64,000 nucleotides of DNA from Astropecten irregularis. Taxonomy: Eukaryota > Echinodermata > Asteroidea > Paxillosida > Astropectinidae. Below the pieces are notes generated by a model. It had not been told where the DNA came from and made no database searches. It saw nothing but the letters and a program-made list of their open reading frames with translations. The stretch is taken from contig OZ020253.1 in NCBI GenBank assembly GCA_963971285.1, positions 4,154,001 through 4,218,000 on the forward strand, given 5' to 3'. A program made the translations under genes and the position numbers. This document shows positions 1-13,027 of the stretch, piece after piece (position 1 is the stretch's first letter; every line of letters starts with the position of its first letter).

Positions 1-190
1 ACAGCGCCATTATGATTTGAGTCATTTGGGTTCATAAGACAATGCTGGCATTGGAAATGTCTTAATTTTACCTGAGTCACAGAAGGAAAATGAACAGATG
101 ACCATATATGCACATTCAATTCATACTCAATCACACTCACTTTATACAATATACTATCATTGGGTGCGTTCAGACAACCTTTAGGCCTAT

Positions 191-553
191 TTAAAGGTAG
201 TACATACTTTGGTAAGAACAAAAACAGAAACGTTCACAGAGTTACGTATAACTTACATGGTACATGTATGAAGATGGTGGTGGTAGAAACATACCGTTAA
301 CATTTTTCCACCTGAAATGGTGTATTTATCCAGAAATGAGTAAAACAACGACCGGAAATCTTTTTCATCTTATAAAAGATCAAAAATAAAGAGAAAACAC
401 AGTTTAAGAAATACTGTGGCTGTTTTTCACTGTTTTCTCACAAAGTGGGCACCATATGGGACTGAAATTTTCAGATGACTGTTTTTTTTTTGTTATTTGT
501 GCCCATGAATCTGTATTTCTTTGATAAAATCCAAAGTATGATATTACCTTTAA
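191..553 (+). mobile_element. M1 MITE (TTAA type)
   Basis: Full copy of the main family M1: about 360 bp, ends AGGTAGTATCATACTTTGGT and its complement next to TTAA, a conserved GGTATGAAGATGGT block, and a central GATCTTTTAAAAGATC palindrome (variant here). It has no coding capacity; the TTAA site suggests piggyBac-type mobilisation. Confidence 0.8.
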
Positions 554-841
554 CATTGGAACATGTTTTCTACATATGTACATGTACACAAATGTAAATT
601 GTAACTGAAATTTGGCATATTTTGAGGAAACTATTTACAATGTACACTAACAAGGATGTGCGTCTGGTATTAATACATTACATCAAAAGTGTGATGACAC
701 TTGAACACTAACAGGCTGAGAACACTCTGAAATAGCCCCAATGGGATATAATGTTTGCAGTCAGGCTTATCTTGTGTAAACTGTTATGTACATAGTGCTA
801 CAGTTATATGGTAAATCATGCTACACTGTGCAGATCTTTCT

Positions 842-1275
842 GTTAAAGGTAACATGCAAGAAATGCAGATTCATGGGCATAGATATCAAGAAAGATACAG
901 TAACAGTCATCTCTGCTTTTGAATGGTATTGTCCAGATACTGTGCGTATTATAAATCCTCTATTATTATTATTATTCTGTGTGAAATTTCCAGTCCCATA
1001 TGGTGACCACTTTTTGAGAAAACAGTGACAAACGCCTGCGATATTTTCAAATTATCACAGGAGTTTTGAGTCACCCAAAGATACATGTAATAAAGTTAAA
1101 TTTGGTCTTTGGTTGTACTCTTTTCTGGGTAAATACAGCATTTCAGGCAAAAATATCTTAAGACCGTATGTTTCTAGCATCACCATCTTTATACTCTGTA
1201 AGTTATAGGTAAATCTGTAAAGGTTTCTGTTATGGTATGCTACCCAAATTTGATAAGTTGTTAGTACCTTTAAAG
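842..1275 (-). mobile_element. M1 MITE, diverged
   Basis: Reverse copy with inserted TTATTATTATTA sequence and a lost central palindrome; both TTAA-proximal ends are still readable. Confidence 0.65.
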
Positions 1276-1393
1276 CTTTGTTCACAGATATGCCAGATCT
1301 CAAACCTTTGTTCGTGAAGTATCCTTCTTGGCCTAATACTTATTTAGGGGGTTAAAAAATTACATTTTGATCTTCCAATAGAACTTTAAAAAC

Positions 1394-1650
1394 CCAAGGA
1401 AAGAGTTCCACTGATGGATATCACTTTGACACCCTGTTCACAAACCCTACATGGGACAGAACTGGTGACCAACAGAGGGCGTTTTGAGAAAAAAAAATAA
1501 TTGAAAAAAATGGCTGCCACTTCATTTAAAGTGTCATTGTATGTCAAAAACACGCTGTAAAACTCACTTTTCAGATATGCTACCCAAGTTTTACACTTGG
1601 AGATTTGAAGTTCGATCATAACTTGTATCCAGTATTGAGTCAACTCTTAG
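1394..1650 (-). mobile_element. hAT-type MITE M3, truncated
   Basis: Matches the M3 element at 10269-10522 (GGAAAGA.TTCCACTGATG end, AGAGGGCGTTTTGAG block) but lacks one terminus. Confidence 0.6.
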
Positions 1651-1878
1651 AAAGTTTATTTATACATGTATAAATGATATTTCTAAAGACTTTTTCGGAA
1701 ATGACAGTGAAATTCTTCCCAAAACCCAAACCTATAGCAAAACACAGTACACCTCAATAAAGGACTTCAACAAACTTTGCTTCCGAGAAATGTGTACAGT
1801 TTAGTGACAGAGGCAATAATTTCTCCATGGTTATAATCATAACAAACAACAACAAAAGCACTCCACCCCCACTCCGAG

Positions 1879-2041
1879 CTATTCTCGATGAAAACTGGGC
1901 GGCCCGTTGGCCATCAATAGATATTCACGCTGATTACACATACAGTATTGACACTGAGTATGTACTGTGTGCAATGCCCCCACACACAACTCACAGAATT
2001 GCACATTGTTGGCGCTAGAACATTCTATACAACGCTGGAGT
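1879..2041 (-). CDS. Weak candidate Cys/His-rich segment
   Basis: A frame after GGACTCCAG reads CIECSSANNVQFCELC, then HTVHTQCQYCMC, and ends in TAG. The spacing C-x2-C-x8-C-x2-C-x5-H-x2-H resembles a zinc module. The acceptor is weak and the piece is short, so chance is likely. Confidence 0.15.
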
Positions 2042-2353
2042 CCATGGTTCACTTGGTACAGTAGGTAACCAATGTTCAACCACAAAGTTCAATAAAAACT
2101 GTATCACAACAACGATTTCTAGGTACATGTACAGTACTTGAACCACTCTATAGTCTTTTCAAAATAACATCACACAAGTGCCAAATGTAAAGCAAACGTG
2201 GGGACCATACAATCTAAATATAAAGTACAGCGTTTAGGGCCACTGATTTTCCGTTTCAGAAAAGTGCAAATTCCATTTCCAAAACCCTTGGACTCCATTT
2301 ACGGCTGACAAATTCGGTTTCAGACTGAACAAATCTGTTTTATGCTATTCAGT

Positions 2354-3417
2354 TTAAGGTTGTCGTCGACAGGGCTTCTGTCGACAGCTCTGTCGACAAA
2401 GTGAATTTCTCAGCCTGTCGCGTTTGTCGACATAGCTGCCGTCATGGCGACAGAAATGAGAAAAAAAAAATACGAAGCAGAAAAAAGGCACAGCAGCCCC
2501 TTCAAAAGCCTACAAAAGCTTACCAGTTATAACGATATACAGTTCCCCATGCGGTTTTATGGCCGTAATATATATTCCAGAAAGTAGTCCTTATGTGTTT
2601 GAAAACAATATAAGCATATAAATCCAGCGGGAAGTCCCGCAGTCAAGTGGTTTACATACATTGTATCGAAGTTTTGACATTTGTACACGTGAAATGCCAG
2701 TTCGCAACAACATTGCAACAACAAGCCGTACCGGCCGTGCGTGACCCGTGTTGCGCTATGTCCACATGTACGTGCCTGGGTTGATATGCTGCACACTCAC
2801 CGCATGGCGATGATGTCATCAACAACCAATGAAAAAGCTTGCGTGCGTGCGTGAAAATAATATTACAAATACTTAGTAAAGCAAAGAGTAAACTTGAAAA
2901 AAAGTTAATATAAATATAATAATATCGGAAATAAGTTAACCCGGTTACCCGAAGCAAAAATAATGAGTATTAATGACCAATCTTTGCGGAATTCCCCGGC
3001 TTCAAAATCGGGAAACCCCGAACCCGGAAGTGATCGCACTATGGCGGCCGCAGTCACGCAGATAAACAAGTTATAACAACAAATGGCAATATGGCGTCGG
3101 CGGTTGAAAGTGCCGTGCCATGGAAGTTGTTGAAATGACAATGACATTGAACACAGTGACACTATAGCTCCATTTTGGATAATAAGATTTATTAGAAATA
3201 TCAATAAACGCACTCTCTGTTACTTGATGCATAACGTAAGTTGGATGTGTGTTTTTATATTAAGAGTTTAATCAGTTTTATATAAGCTTATTTTCCGTTT
3301 TGGACGAACATTTTCGGACCCAATTTTCATACAGCTTTCTGTCGACACATGTCGACGTCGGTAACTCCAATGTACCGACCTGTCGACAGGAAAAAATCGT
3401 GCCGACGACAACCTTAA
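2354..3417. mobile_element. TTAA-flanked 1.06-kb element
   Basis: Ends GGTTGTCGTCGACAGG and GTGCCGACGACAACC are inverted and directly flanked by TTAA on both sides; GTCGAC repeats cluster near both ends. Internal sequence around 3015-3125 is CpG-rich and looks like a promoter (CCGGAAGTG, ATGGCGGCC). No transposase is visible. Confidence 0.7.
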
Positions 3418-5350
3418 TTCAGTTCCAAAATGTTGTATGACATGATAGCATACTGACTTTCACAGACTGCTTGGGCACTGTCACTGGAAAAGTATCGTAA
3501 CTTTTGCACAGTGAAGACTAACTTGTCAGACTCTGTTTTGTCACCAAAAAACCGGCAACTATTGCAAGACCAAACCATGATTCAGTTAGCCTAGGAAATG
3601 TATAGCAATCAGTTCACATAAATGATGCATTTTGTGAATTTAATTAGTGTTTGGGGTTAATTTGTGTGTCCATAGCAATAGCATAAAGGTTACGTCCTAT
3701 AAATTTACCAATTCAGTAAATTTCCATTGTTGGTGCCACCTATAGGCCTAGTATACAACTATACAATCATTTCATTCCCATTCAACCACACACGTGTACA
3801 GTGTATGTAATGTTGAACTTGGGCCGCTGGGTCACCAATAAGTTAAATTTTATCTCAATCAAACCACTCCATCTGCATACTTGTGTTGCTCTAGTTACTA
3901 ACGGGCAACATATAGTTAACAAAAGGGTGAACAGACCTTTTTTGATCCTAGCAGGATTTTGGTTGAATGCTTTACCTTCGATAAAGATCCTGCTAGGATC
4001 GAAATGCATCAGGCCCTCCTACATGTATTTCCCAGCATTTTATAAATTTCAGGTCATTATTTTGGTTGATGAGCAGCTTGCAGCTCAATTTATTACTTGT
4101 ACTGGGTTTATCACTTGTATAGGCCTAGACCTACATGTATTTTATTAGTTAGTTTTCCACAAACTGTGTCAATCTGCTGTGCATAAGATTTGCGTAGTAC
4201 ATAAGTACACACGTACACACGTACATGTACACTGTCATTGTCAATGCACTACACCATGTACAGTACATGTGAACACTATACGTTGTGGAGACCGAGAACA
4301 ATAGGTTGAATATATCTAGCTCCACATACAGGGAAATTCTAAATGTGTGTAGTAGGTCTCCAAACGGTTTTCATGAAACTCACTGATATTTGGAATTAAG
4401 TAAAAAAGGAGGCATTTCAAGGGAAGACTACATGTACATGTACACGTACTTACATACATGTACATATGTATGTAATCTGTCGTAAAGAGGACAATTTTAT
4501 AAAATCTACCAGTACATGTTATTGTAAAAGAGACATTCACAAGAAATTCCACCCAGAAAAGTGAATCTGGCTCAAATAGGAGTGATTTCAATTCTGCTCT
4601 TTGGAGAGTGTTCATTAGTAAATAGTACACAAGAACAAAGCCATGTCTCCACAAGGATACAAATTCCGGTATTTGTACTGTACATTCATGTACAGTATGT
4701 ATTATACATGTACAGGTTGTACACTGTAGTATTAACATTATGAACCTAATATCTGGTACTGTTCCTGTTTAAGTGTGGTAGGCTACATTGTACACTACTG
4801 CTGTTAAGATTAATATTTTATCATTTTATACAACATGTACTGTACATGCAGTGAAATTCATTGTACAGTACTCAGTCACTTCATACAATCGAATAGTTGT
4901 GTATTGTACCATTGAGCACACATACACATTACATGTACATGTAATTATCTGTTACGGTACATGAGCAGCATTATACATGTAGTTTTATACATATTCTTCA
5001 TGCAAAATTGTCCTCCAGACACAATACAATATCTTAATTACTCTCAGCCTAATACAATGTACATAGGTTACACTACAGTGATATGGCCTTGAACATGTAT
5101 TAAGGTTAGTGGAGAAGCATGACTTGGAGTGTACTGTGCATATAGACAGTGAGGTCATGTGCGGTGTAAATGACCTTGTCTGTCATAGTACACAATGGAA
5201 ATAATACAACAGGATTTAGTACATACACATGTACATGCACACGTACACGTACACATATTACATGTACTTATTAGGAGGTCTGAATATCAGCATAATACAT
5301 ATCGTGTACATTCACACATATTTACATGTCATATAAACATGTACCAGTAC
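3418..5350. other. Gene-free stretch rich in TACATGTA words
   Basis: No coding signal. From about 4190 to 5340 the words TACATGTA, GTACATGTAC and TGTACA recur at high density. At 3938-3998 GATCCTAGCAGGAT and GATCCTGCTAGGATC form a short inverted pair, recurring near 24535. Confidence 0.5.
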
Positions 5351-5352
5351 TA

Positions 5353-5847
5353 GACCGACAGCAGGGGATGCAACCACGTAATTTTGGAAACGGACGCCAT
5401 CTTAAAAAAAATATGGGCAAACTTGTGATGACCACTGGCGAGAGGCGCTCGCTGTGCACATAAACAATGATTTTATTTCAAAATCTCGCAAAGATTTTTA
5501 AAGAGGCCAATTGCACACGTAATCCCGTGAGCTACATGTAGTTCCTTCTCATAAAATCAAGATGAAATTTCAAACATGAAAGTTTTTCTTCAATCTTTCC
5601 ATAGTTTGAGAAACATACATTACATGTATTTTACTGTGCAATGGTACGTGTATGTGAGGTAAACCTAATGCTCCAATGGGTTTAAAGTGGAAATCAATTA
5701 GTTTTCATCTAGAATTTCCCTTTTTGAATAAATCCTCTCTATTCAATTGTGCGTAAAAGTAACATTTTTTTCCCATAGTTTGGCAATAGTTGGGTGCCGT
5801 CAAAATTACGGTACCCGCCATACATTTGGATCAGGGCGCTGTCGGTC
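5353..5847. mobile_element. TA-flanked MITE
   Basis: Inverted ends GACCGACAGC and GCTGTCGGTC flanked by TA on both sides, with a second inner pair (GTAATTTTG and CAAAATTAC). 495 bp, non-coding; Tc1/mariner-like target. Confidence 0.65.
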
Positions 5848-5967
5848 TATAGGTTATTTATGTCTGTGATCAGTTAGGAGCAAACTGATATTGAGAATAC
5901 AAAAATTACATTACTTTTGAGAACATGAAACACTACGTCTTTAACTGTCCAATTATACATGATACCT

Positions 5968-6232
5968 GGGGCCAATTTCACGCCCCTGCTTAGCACAAAA
6001 AAAGTCGCTAACCATAAACCATGAAACTTCTGTCAAAGCAGGATTAACAACCAAATGTCCATGTGTTGTGTATTGCTTGTGATTGTTCTTTGGCTGTTGT
6101 TTGCTGACCATGAATATCAAATAGAATCTTTAATTAATGGTGGTTTATTTTATTAGGCAAGACATTTTTGTGCTAAACATTTTTTTGGTGCTTACATGTA
6201 CATGTACTTAGCAGCTCCATGAAATTTACCCC
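5968..6232 (+). mobile_element. MITE family M4
   Basis: Ends GGGGCCAATTTCACGCC and the complement-like CCATGAAATTTACCCC; internal GCAGGATTAACAACCAAAT and GTTCTTTGGCTGTTG recur in other copies. Confidence 0.65.
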
Positions 6233-6679
6233 TGCATTTGTGGTGTGATATCCTCATTTCAAAACGTACATAATTTTTGGAATCCAAAAGGGAATTATTA
6301 CCGGATTGTATCATTTTTTTTTCTTTTATAATGTCAGTCCGGATTCAGGAAGGGACAAGGAAGGAATTGAAGGGCATATCAATACTCAGGATTCTAACCA
6401 CACTAATGAGTCTCAGTTCCAATGTGCAGTACATGTGCAGTGTACATCATACAAAGTCATGATTCAGTAAGATACAGTACAGTATGTATTGTAAATCCAT
6501 GGACTCAAAACACTAGCAGCTTCCATTGTTTGCACGCACATTTTTTACCCAATAGGGATAATAGTAATATTGTAAGTACTGTGATTAACTTTACTGAAAA
6601 GAGCATTTCAAATGTTGGTTATTATAAAAATTATCATTATTACACATCATAGTGTGGTTTGTGTGGTAGTGCATGGTTT

Positions 6680-6935
6680 GTGATCCAGTCCCCCTGTGGA
6701 GACTGTGGTAATGTGTGGTAAGCAGCTCTTGTCTTGTGTGGTAGGTGCAGAGGGATAAGGTTAATATCCAGTCCCCCTGTGGAGACTGTGGTAATGTATG
6801 GTAAACAGCTCTTGTCTTGTGTGGTAGGTGCAGAGGAGGTTAGGGTTAATATCCAGTCCCCCTGTGGAGACTGTGGTAATGTGTGGTAAGCAGCTCTTGT
6901 CTTGTGTGGTGGAAAGTGGGTACAGACTACAGAGG
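6680..6935 (+). repeat. Tandem repeat, about 97 bp, 3 copies
   Basis: Three near-identical units beginning ATCCAGTCCCCCTGTGGAGA and ending with GTCTTGTGTGGT. Confidence 0.85.
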
Positions 6936-7036
6936 GTTAGGGTAGAACTAACAAAAGTTTTGCTGATACACCATAGTGCCTATTTATAATTAAATTCCAA
7001 TTTATTAGAGTGGTTTACATCGATTCTCCACAATGC

Positions 7037-7159
7037 CAAACTTCAAATCATAATATCTGAAGTATCCACATGGAAAATGTTCTGAGCAAAGCTTGGGGAC
7101 TCCGTTCTCGTCTCTGAAGCATTCTATTTCTTGGGCAACAACCATTTTGTAGGTCAGGG
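7037..7159 (-). CDS. Weak candidate coding segment
   Basis: A frame reading KMVVAQEIECFRDENGVPKL, then CSEHFPCGYFRYYDL, and a stop followed at once by AATAAA. It begins after a GTGTTTAG acceptor-like site. Cysteine spacing looks protein-like, but no relative is recognised. Confidence 0.2.
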
Positions 7160-8226
7160 TGACATTCTAAACACCTCCGCCTGTAAGATCAAGGTCAGAA
7201 CACTTGAAACAATCACTCAACAACCTTCCAAGATTTCATCGTCTGAATCCAGCGACTCTAAAAGAGATGCATACAACGTATGTCACGTTCTGACACAGTT
7301 TCGCCGATGTACGCCATTACACATCTTGATGGACATCACTGTGATGCATGTAGCGTGTAAGTTTCTCGGCCGAGTTAAAAATAACCGCCCTCCCCCCTCT
7401 TTCGAGTCCCGAACTTTCGGGTCCCACCTTGAGGGCTCTTGGAAGCTGCCAGCGAATATTGTGCTGCCTCACTGTGATTCAGAGCTGTGCTTGGTGGGCT
7501 GACTCCCTCAGGCCCCCTGCCATTCCGCAAAAGATAAACCTAAGGGGAAGGGGGTATTACTAAGAGGGAGTTCCTGGTCATTAGTCTAGGAATCCTGAAC
7601 CGACACATCATGGTTGTGGTTAAAAGAAAAAAAACACATAACGTGCAATACACTTTACATGTAACTTGTGCAACTGCTACATGTATAGTAATAGTACCAC
7701 TGTTATAGCTAGCCCATTTTGAGTGCCGGCTAAATTTACTTATTGTGAAGCTTAGCAAGCGGAGCTCTTGCCCCTCACGGCCGGGGTCAAGGAGATAATG
7801 CATGGCAGCTAAATGCAAGTCCGTACGTACGTGAGCGTGTTAGCAATATTCTGTTTTGTTTGTCGGGGATCTGGTCAATTTATCTTGTCTCCAAATCAAA
7901 ACCTTACTGTTCTATCAGTGAAAAACTTGTAAATTTTCTGTGATTTTCAAGATTTTTTGTGCCCGTCGCCAACATGATTTTTCATCTCGAGTGCCGGTTG
8001 GAAAGGCTGAGTGCCGGCTGTCCCCAACTGGTACCGACCGGCGACCGGTGTGGCTAGAACACTGAGTAGTAGGCCCTACACATGGAAGACGAACAGTATC
8101 CCCCCAATGAGGTAGATTTAAATGGCTCATACAATGAACTAGAGTTGTAGTCTAATAATACGTTACTTTACATACCGGTGAATAATATCCCTCCAACGAG
8201 GTAGATTACATACATGCCTCAGAGTT

Positions 8227-8463
8227 GGGCCCTTTTCCAAACCTTGGCTTCGGCTCCAGCTCTGTCACCCATATGCTGAAAATAGAGGTTGTGGGTTTTC
8301 ATTGAAGCTGAAGCTCTGTTTTCCCTTTCAAACCAGAGAATCTACTTCCGAACCACAGCCAAAAGTCTCTATTTTGATACCCGTTATTTTAAAATTGACT
8401 CAAGAAATGGAGATGGAGCCGGAGCCGGAAACTGAGCTGGAGCCGAGGTTTGGAAAAGGGCCC
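8227..8463 (+). mobile_element. MITE family M5, variant a
   Basis: Ends GGGCCCTTTTCCAAACCT and AGGTTTGGAAAAGGGCCC are exact inverts; the core (GAAGCTGAAGCTCTGTTTTC) is shared with copies at 26199 and 52144 whose ends differ. Confidence 0.7.
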
Positions 8464-9918
8464 TGACATTGCTGACAAATCCATACCTCCAACGAGGTAT
8501 ATTGTCTGGGATGATTAATAATGAAACAGAATGTACATGTATTGTGTGCAAAGATAATACAACTTAACTGTGTACAGGGAAAAGGGGAGATCCCAACAAT
8601 AGGATACAGGTGTAACAATGACTTTATGTTAATTAGAATAATATATTGTTAAACCGCAGATTAACCACAGATTAACATTTCAACATATTTCACATCAGGT
8701 AACGACATTAGTTTGAACTTTTTACCAGATTCTACACTGTAGTCTGTATGGTACACATGTACATGTGTAACGGTGTAAGTACAGTGTATGGTATACGCAC
8801 TTCTTTCATACTTATTTGATAAAATTATGCAAAAAGCAAAGCTATGGGAATGTACGAGGATTGTGTGACAGTGATAATGACATTGACAATGACATGTGAC
8901 GTTGACAACTTGTCACAGCAGAAGCTGGCCCTATTCATGCCTCTGGCTTCCTTAAACAGTCCGCCTAAACAATTTTGAACATCGTCACTAGTAGTAGTAC
9001 TACACACGTAATAATAACATACAGCCACAGCCAGGTGGTTTGTTTCCTCATACGCAATCACATGTGTACATCATATTGTACGAAGTTTAACCTACATGAC
9101 TAACTAGCCCACTACCATGTAGTCATATTAAAACATCACTGCCTTTACTAAAAGTTATGTATACAATAAACACGTACATTTAAATTTACAAATGGCCTAA
9201 GATTTATCATTGAACATGGCGTCCCAAGCAGTCGACACAAGAACTTTTGTTTTTGGGACAATTATTTTGAAATCATGACCTTCACTTTTTGGAGAGGACT
9301 TTACAGAAAATTAATGATTACAATGACAGAAGATGTGAACAGAATGATTATGAAACGTCTTAATTTCTTAATATGACGTTAATTTGAATAAAAGTATGAT
9401 TATTATTTCGGCCAGGACTGGAAGAGAAAGAATTTAAAAATCAGGGAAGGAATTTTATTCACTGTAAAGTGCGAAGTAATTCTATGAGTATGACTAAAAC
9501 AGGGGTGTTTTTTTCAGGCAAATTCACGACACGATGACGGTTAACACTGTTGACATGAATAATGAATTGATAATTGTTGATAATGAATTTCAAGAAATTA
9601 ACCTTAACTGCCCATGGGTTACTGGACCAAGTTACTCAAAATAAACAATTTAGAAACTGTTTACGGAAGTGGGTGCCAAGGCAATCATGTTACACAAAAG
9701 TCAAGCTAACTTTGCTAAATTATAGGCCTACCATCATTTGATGCCCGCAAAACGGAAACGAAGGGATTTGGCCACATGTCAAGCCGAAAAAATGCTCCAG
9801 CTTCGCCATGTATCTCAACAGACTCAAGCCCTTCATTTCATTTAAGGACACAAAATGGAGGTAGCAAAATCATTTCCAAGCCAACCAAGCCTCATATTGT
9901 AAAGGTCTAACGTTAGGA
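8464..9918. other. Gene-free stretch
   Basis: I see no coding signal, tRNA, or clear repeat ends in this AT-rich stretch. Confidence 0.4.
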
Positions 9919-9919
9919 C

Positions 9920-10219
9920 CAGGGCCCAATTTCATGGAATCCGTTACAGCCTATTTTTGTGCTTACAGGCACTGCTACGCGTGAAATCTATTTCATGGAA
10001 TCCGTAAGCAAGACTTTTCGGTTAGCGAACAAATTCTAGGGTAACCGTGATCATTTTCTGCTAATGCGCTTCGTATGCATTCTGCACAAATTCCTTGCTA
10101 GGCCTAACCGTTACCAACTCTTCCGTGAAATACGCTAACCGTATCCAAAAAATTCTGCTAGGCTACCGTAAGCGAAGAATCTTTGTTAACGGTAAAGGAT
10201 TCCATGAAATTGGGCCCTG
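9920..10219. mobile_element. MITE with GGGCCCAATTTCATGG ends
   Basis: The first and last 23 bases are exact inverted repeats starting CAGGGCCCAATTTCATGGAA; 300 bp, non-coding, with GCTAACCGT-type inner repeats. Confidence 0.7.
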
Positions 10220-10268
10220 TGCCAAGTTACACTGTACAAATTACAATATTGGAAATTTTACACTTGAC

Positions 10269-10522
10269 GGAAAGAATTCCACTGATGACCATTACGGAAA
10301 AAGGATTATATCCTCCAAGAGTTAACTTGTTGGATACAAATTATGATGAACTTCAATCTTAGGTGTGGAAAACTTGGGTAGCATATCTGAAAAGTGAGTT
10401 TTACAGGGTTTTGTACCTACAAATTGTACACTTCCAATACAGCGGTGCCATTTTGCTCAAAACGCCCTCTGTTGGTTCCATAGAGTTGTGCACAAATAAT
10501 GGTCATCAGTGGAATTCTTTCC
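10269..10522 (+). mobile_element. hAT-type MITE M3, complete
   Basis: Inverted ends GGAAAGAATTCCACTGATGA (22 bp exact) with an 8-bp direct duplication CACTTGAC on both sides (10261-10268 and 10523-10530), the hallmark of hAT insertion. Confidence 0.85.
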
Positions 10523-10879
10523 CACTTGACTCACATGAGCACATTTAGGGGGCCTAACCAGTAGGCCTAACTGATTAAATTAATGTCTCATTTTTGACAT
10601 TTGCTGACAGTTAACGATGAAAATGGTGAACCAACCTACTTTTGTGTCCAAGCAGATAAATGACAGATACCTAGGCAAGGGCCTACCTACAGTTCAGTCA
10701 ATGACACATCATAAATAAGGTGGTGTAGACCTCTAAATTCATGGGGTCAAATTTGACAATTTCGAATTGTCAAAACACATGAGTCATTGCACGATAAATG
10801 TACGCTACCACAACACAACACAACACACATTGTCATTAATTATTACGTTAAGATCTAAACGAAAATTAACATTTCTTAC

Positions 10880-10947
10880 CCAGAAAAATGACATAGTCGG
10901 CATGGATTGTAATAGATCCTGAAAAGCTCGATTCCATAACCATCTCA
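10880..10947 (-). CDS. Weak candidate first exon
   Basis: MVMESSFSGSITIHADYVIF followed by a strong donor GTAAGA at 10879. The same frame is open upstream for about 24 codons. No following exon could be assigned, so this is only a possibility. Confidence 0.2.
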
Positions 10948-12070
10948 GACGGTAAATTTTCATCAAATATTGGCCAAGCAATGGTCGTTAGTTTGTAACA
11001 TTTTTCTTTCCGTTTAGTTCAATGTGTTGGGATTTCCGCCATATGCACCTACGACGTGTGTGTACAAAAACCGCAGGAACCGTGTCAACAACGGCTTACT
11101 AACAATGAATTCCATTGGTCAATTTGTGGAATATTTTAAAGTGATCAAAGACAAAATGGATCAATAGGAAACGGCGACAGTGGAGCTGTTGGGATTTGAG
11201 GGTAGCGACCGACGACACGGGATTATCAAGGACATGCACACATGAATCAGCAGAAATATTAGGCTGCGTTCGCTTTGTATACTCGAGTCGACTTTAGTCA
11301 AACTCTCTCGCATGTTTGTGCCGCATTCTTGCCCATTCACAGTACAGGGCTGCTCCATGGTAACTAAACGAACGCACCAATAAATGGTCATATGACGTCA
11401 CACGCGCAACTGGCCAATGTGTTTGTTTGATTGATTGGTATATTAAACTAGTTTACCAGTCCCCAATTATTATTAATTCGCAAAGCCTGGGCCATAAAAA
11501 GAAATGACCAACTCTCAGTCAGTTTCCCCTTGTGGTTATTTGACGATTAAGTATATTTTTTGAGAATAATTAGTTAAAAATCGATCCAAAAGCTGCTAGG
11601 GAACAAAACCAGCAACAAATACTTTTTTCTTTGTAGTAAAAATAATTTATTTGATAAGTAGGTTCGGCCGCAGCCGACCCTAGGGTCACGTGATCAAACA
11701 TTATAGGTAAACAAACAAAAATGAAACACACCCACCTTTGCTCGCGGTAGAATAAAGTCCATTGTTTCCTGTAGATGTGATTCAAGCCTGGATGATACAA
11801 ATTGTCTGAATTTATTTGACACATGCAGAATCAATTAGCCTATTAAAAGTAGGCAATGGTACTTTGAAGTTTGACTATAATTGTGTGAAATTCCATACAA
11901 TTTACAAAATTAAAACAGGATAACAGACAAAATTGTATTAATAACATTTGCTATTATTATTATTGTCATAAACATGCTGCCGACATCTTTATTTTTGTGC
12001 ATGCCATTCATAATCTGCAAAGTTACTCCCCTTTTTTTCCCGCGTGCGACAAGCAGGATGAGTAAATCTT

Positions 12071-12086
12071 GCCGCTAGAGGGCGCT
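12071..12086 (+). promoter_or_regulatory. CTCF-like motif
   Basis: GCCGCTAGAGGGCGCT fits the CC(A/G)C.AG.GGGCGC core of CTCF sites. A single motif match; occupancy unknown. Confidence 0.35.
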
Positions 12087-12372
12087 ATTGCGGACAAGCT
12101 GAAAATTCCACAAAATTTATCATCTGCCGAAAATCGTTCATTATTGTAAATAGCGCCATCTTTATAGCACAACAGGTCGAGAACTTGAACTTGAAGCGAT
12201 GTTGTGTTAAGTCTGGATTCCCATGGTCATTAAAATCGCTTAAAGTAAAAGTTGTCCCCCAAAACGTTTTTAAACAAGAAAGTAGCCCAGTTATGGCCTT
12301 GAAAATGATGGGCCAGGTTTAACTTTACAAACATTTTATATATCGGCATAAAAGTTGGCAAGAATGTTTTCC

Positions 12373-12762
12373 CTTTAAATGTACAGTGCAGGATTGGTAA
12401 CATGGCCAAACAGAAGTGTTCACAGATTTATATGTTTAACTTTCAGGTATGAAGAATGAAGATGGTGCTGCTACAAAAATATAAAATATTTCCGCCTGAA
12501 ATGCTGTATTTATCAAGAAATTATGATATAACAAAGACCGAAAACAGTTATGATCTCGGGGTAAGATTAAAATCATTCTTTATGTTAATTTTCTGTAAGA
12601 AAAAAATGAGTCAGGTTTTCGCTATTTTCTCGTGACTCAGATGTCCAATTGAGCTCACATTTTCCCACAGGTTTACCATTTCATATAAGGCCACCATGCT
12701 GGATCAGACAAAGTGTGAATGCTGTTCTGTGACCTTTATCAATCATGTATCACACCTTTAAT
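12373..12762 (+). mobile_element. M2 MITE (TTAA type)
   Basis: Second TTAA family, related to M1 in its GGTATGAAGATGGT block but with ends GTACAGTACAGGATTGGTAA and a distinct right half (CAGACAAAGTGTGA, GTGCTGTTCTG). Confidence 0.7.
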
Positions 12763-13027
12763 AATAATTCCCGGGTTATTTCATTTTTTTTTTATAAATT
12801 ATAATCTATCTTCATTATCGGTAAACAAGAACACTATTTACTTAAATCCATAGTAAATGACATCATTTGTGGCGTCATTGATTTTGTCTTAATACTTTAT
12901 TAAATTTCTTCGTCATTTCTTAGGTGTATTGACAAGTTGCAAAAGTTTCTATCGAATATCATCAGAATGCAAAGTCACAACAAAAAACTACGTGATTATG
13001 TAATTGACAGATGTCATCAAATAAAAT

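Noticed and set aside
404-589. Short open frames in M1 elements (404-589, 16212-16466, 21259-21609, 24634-24966 and others)
   Set aside because: They recur only because M1 copies share sequence; reading frames are not conserved between copies and contain no domain.
7131-7502. 123-codon plus-strand frame
   Set aside because: Low-complexity mixture with no domain, poor codon bias and no splice or promoter context.
11259-11378. Small element with GCTGCGTTCG and CGAACGCACC ends
   Set aside because: The ends are only about 12 bp and no target duplication was found; could be chance.
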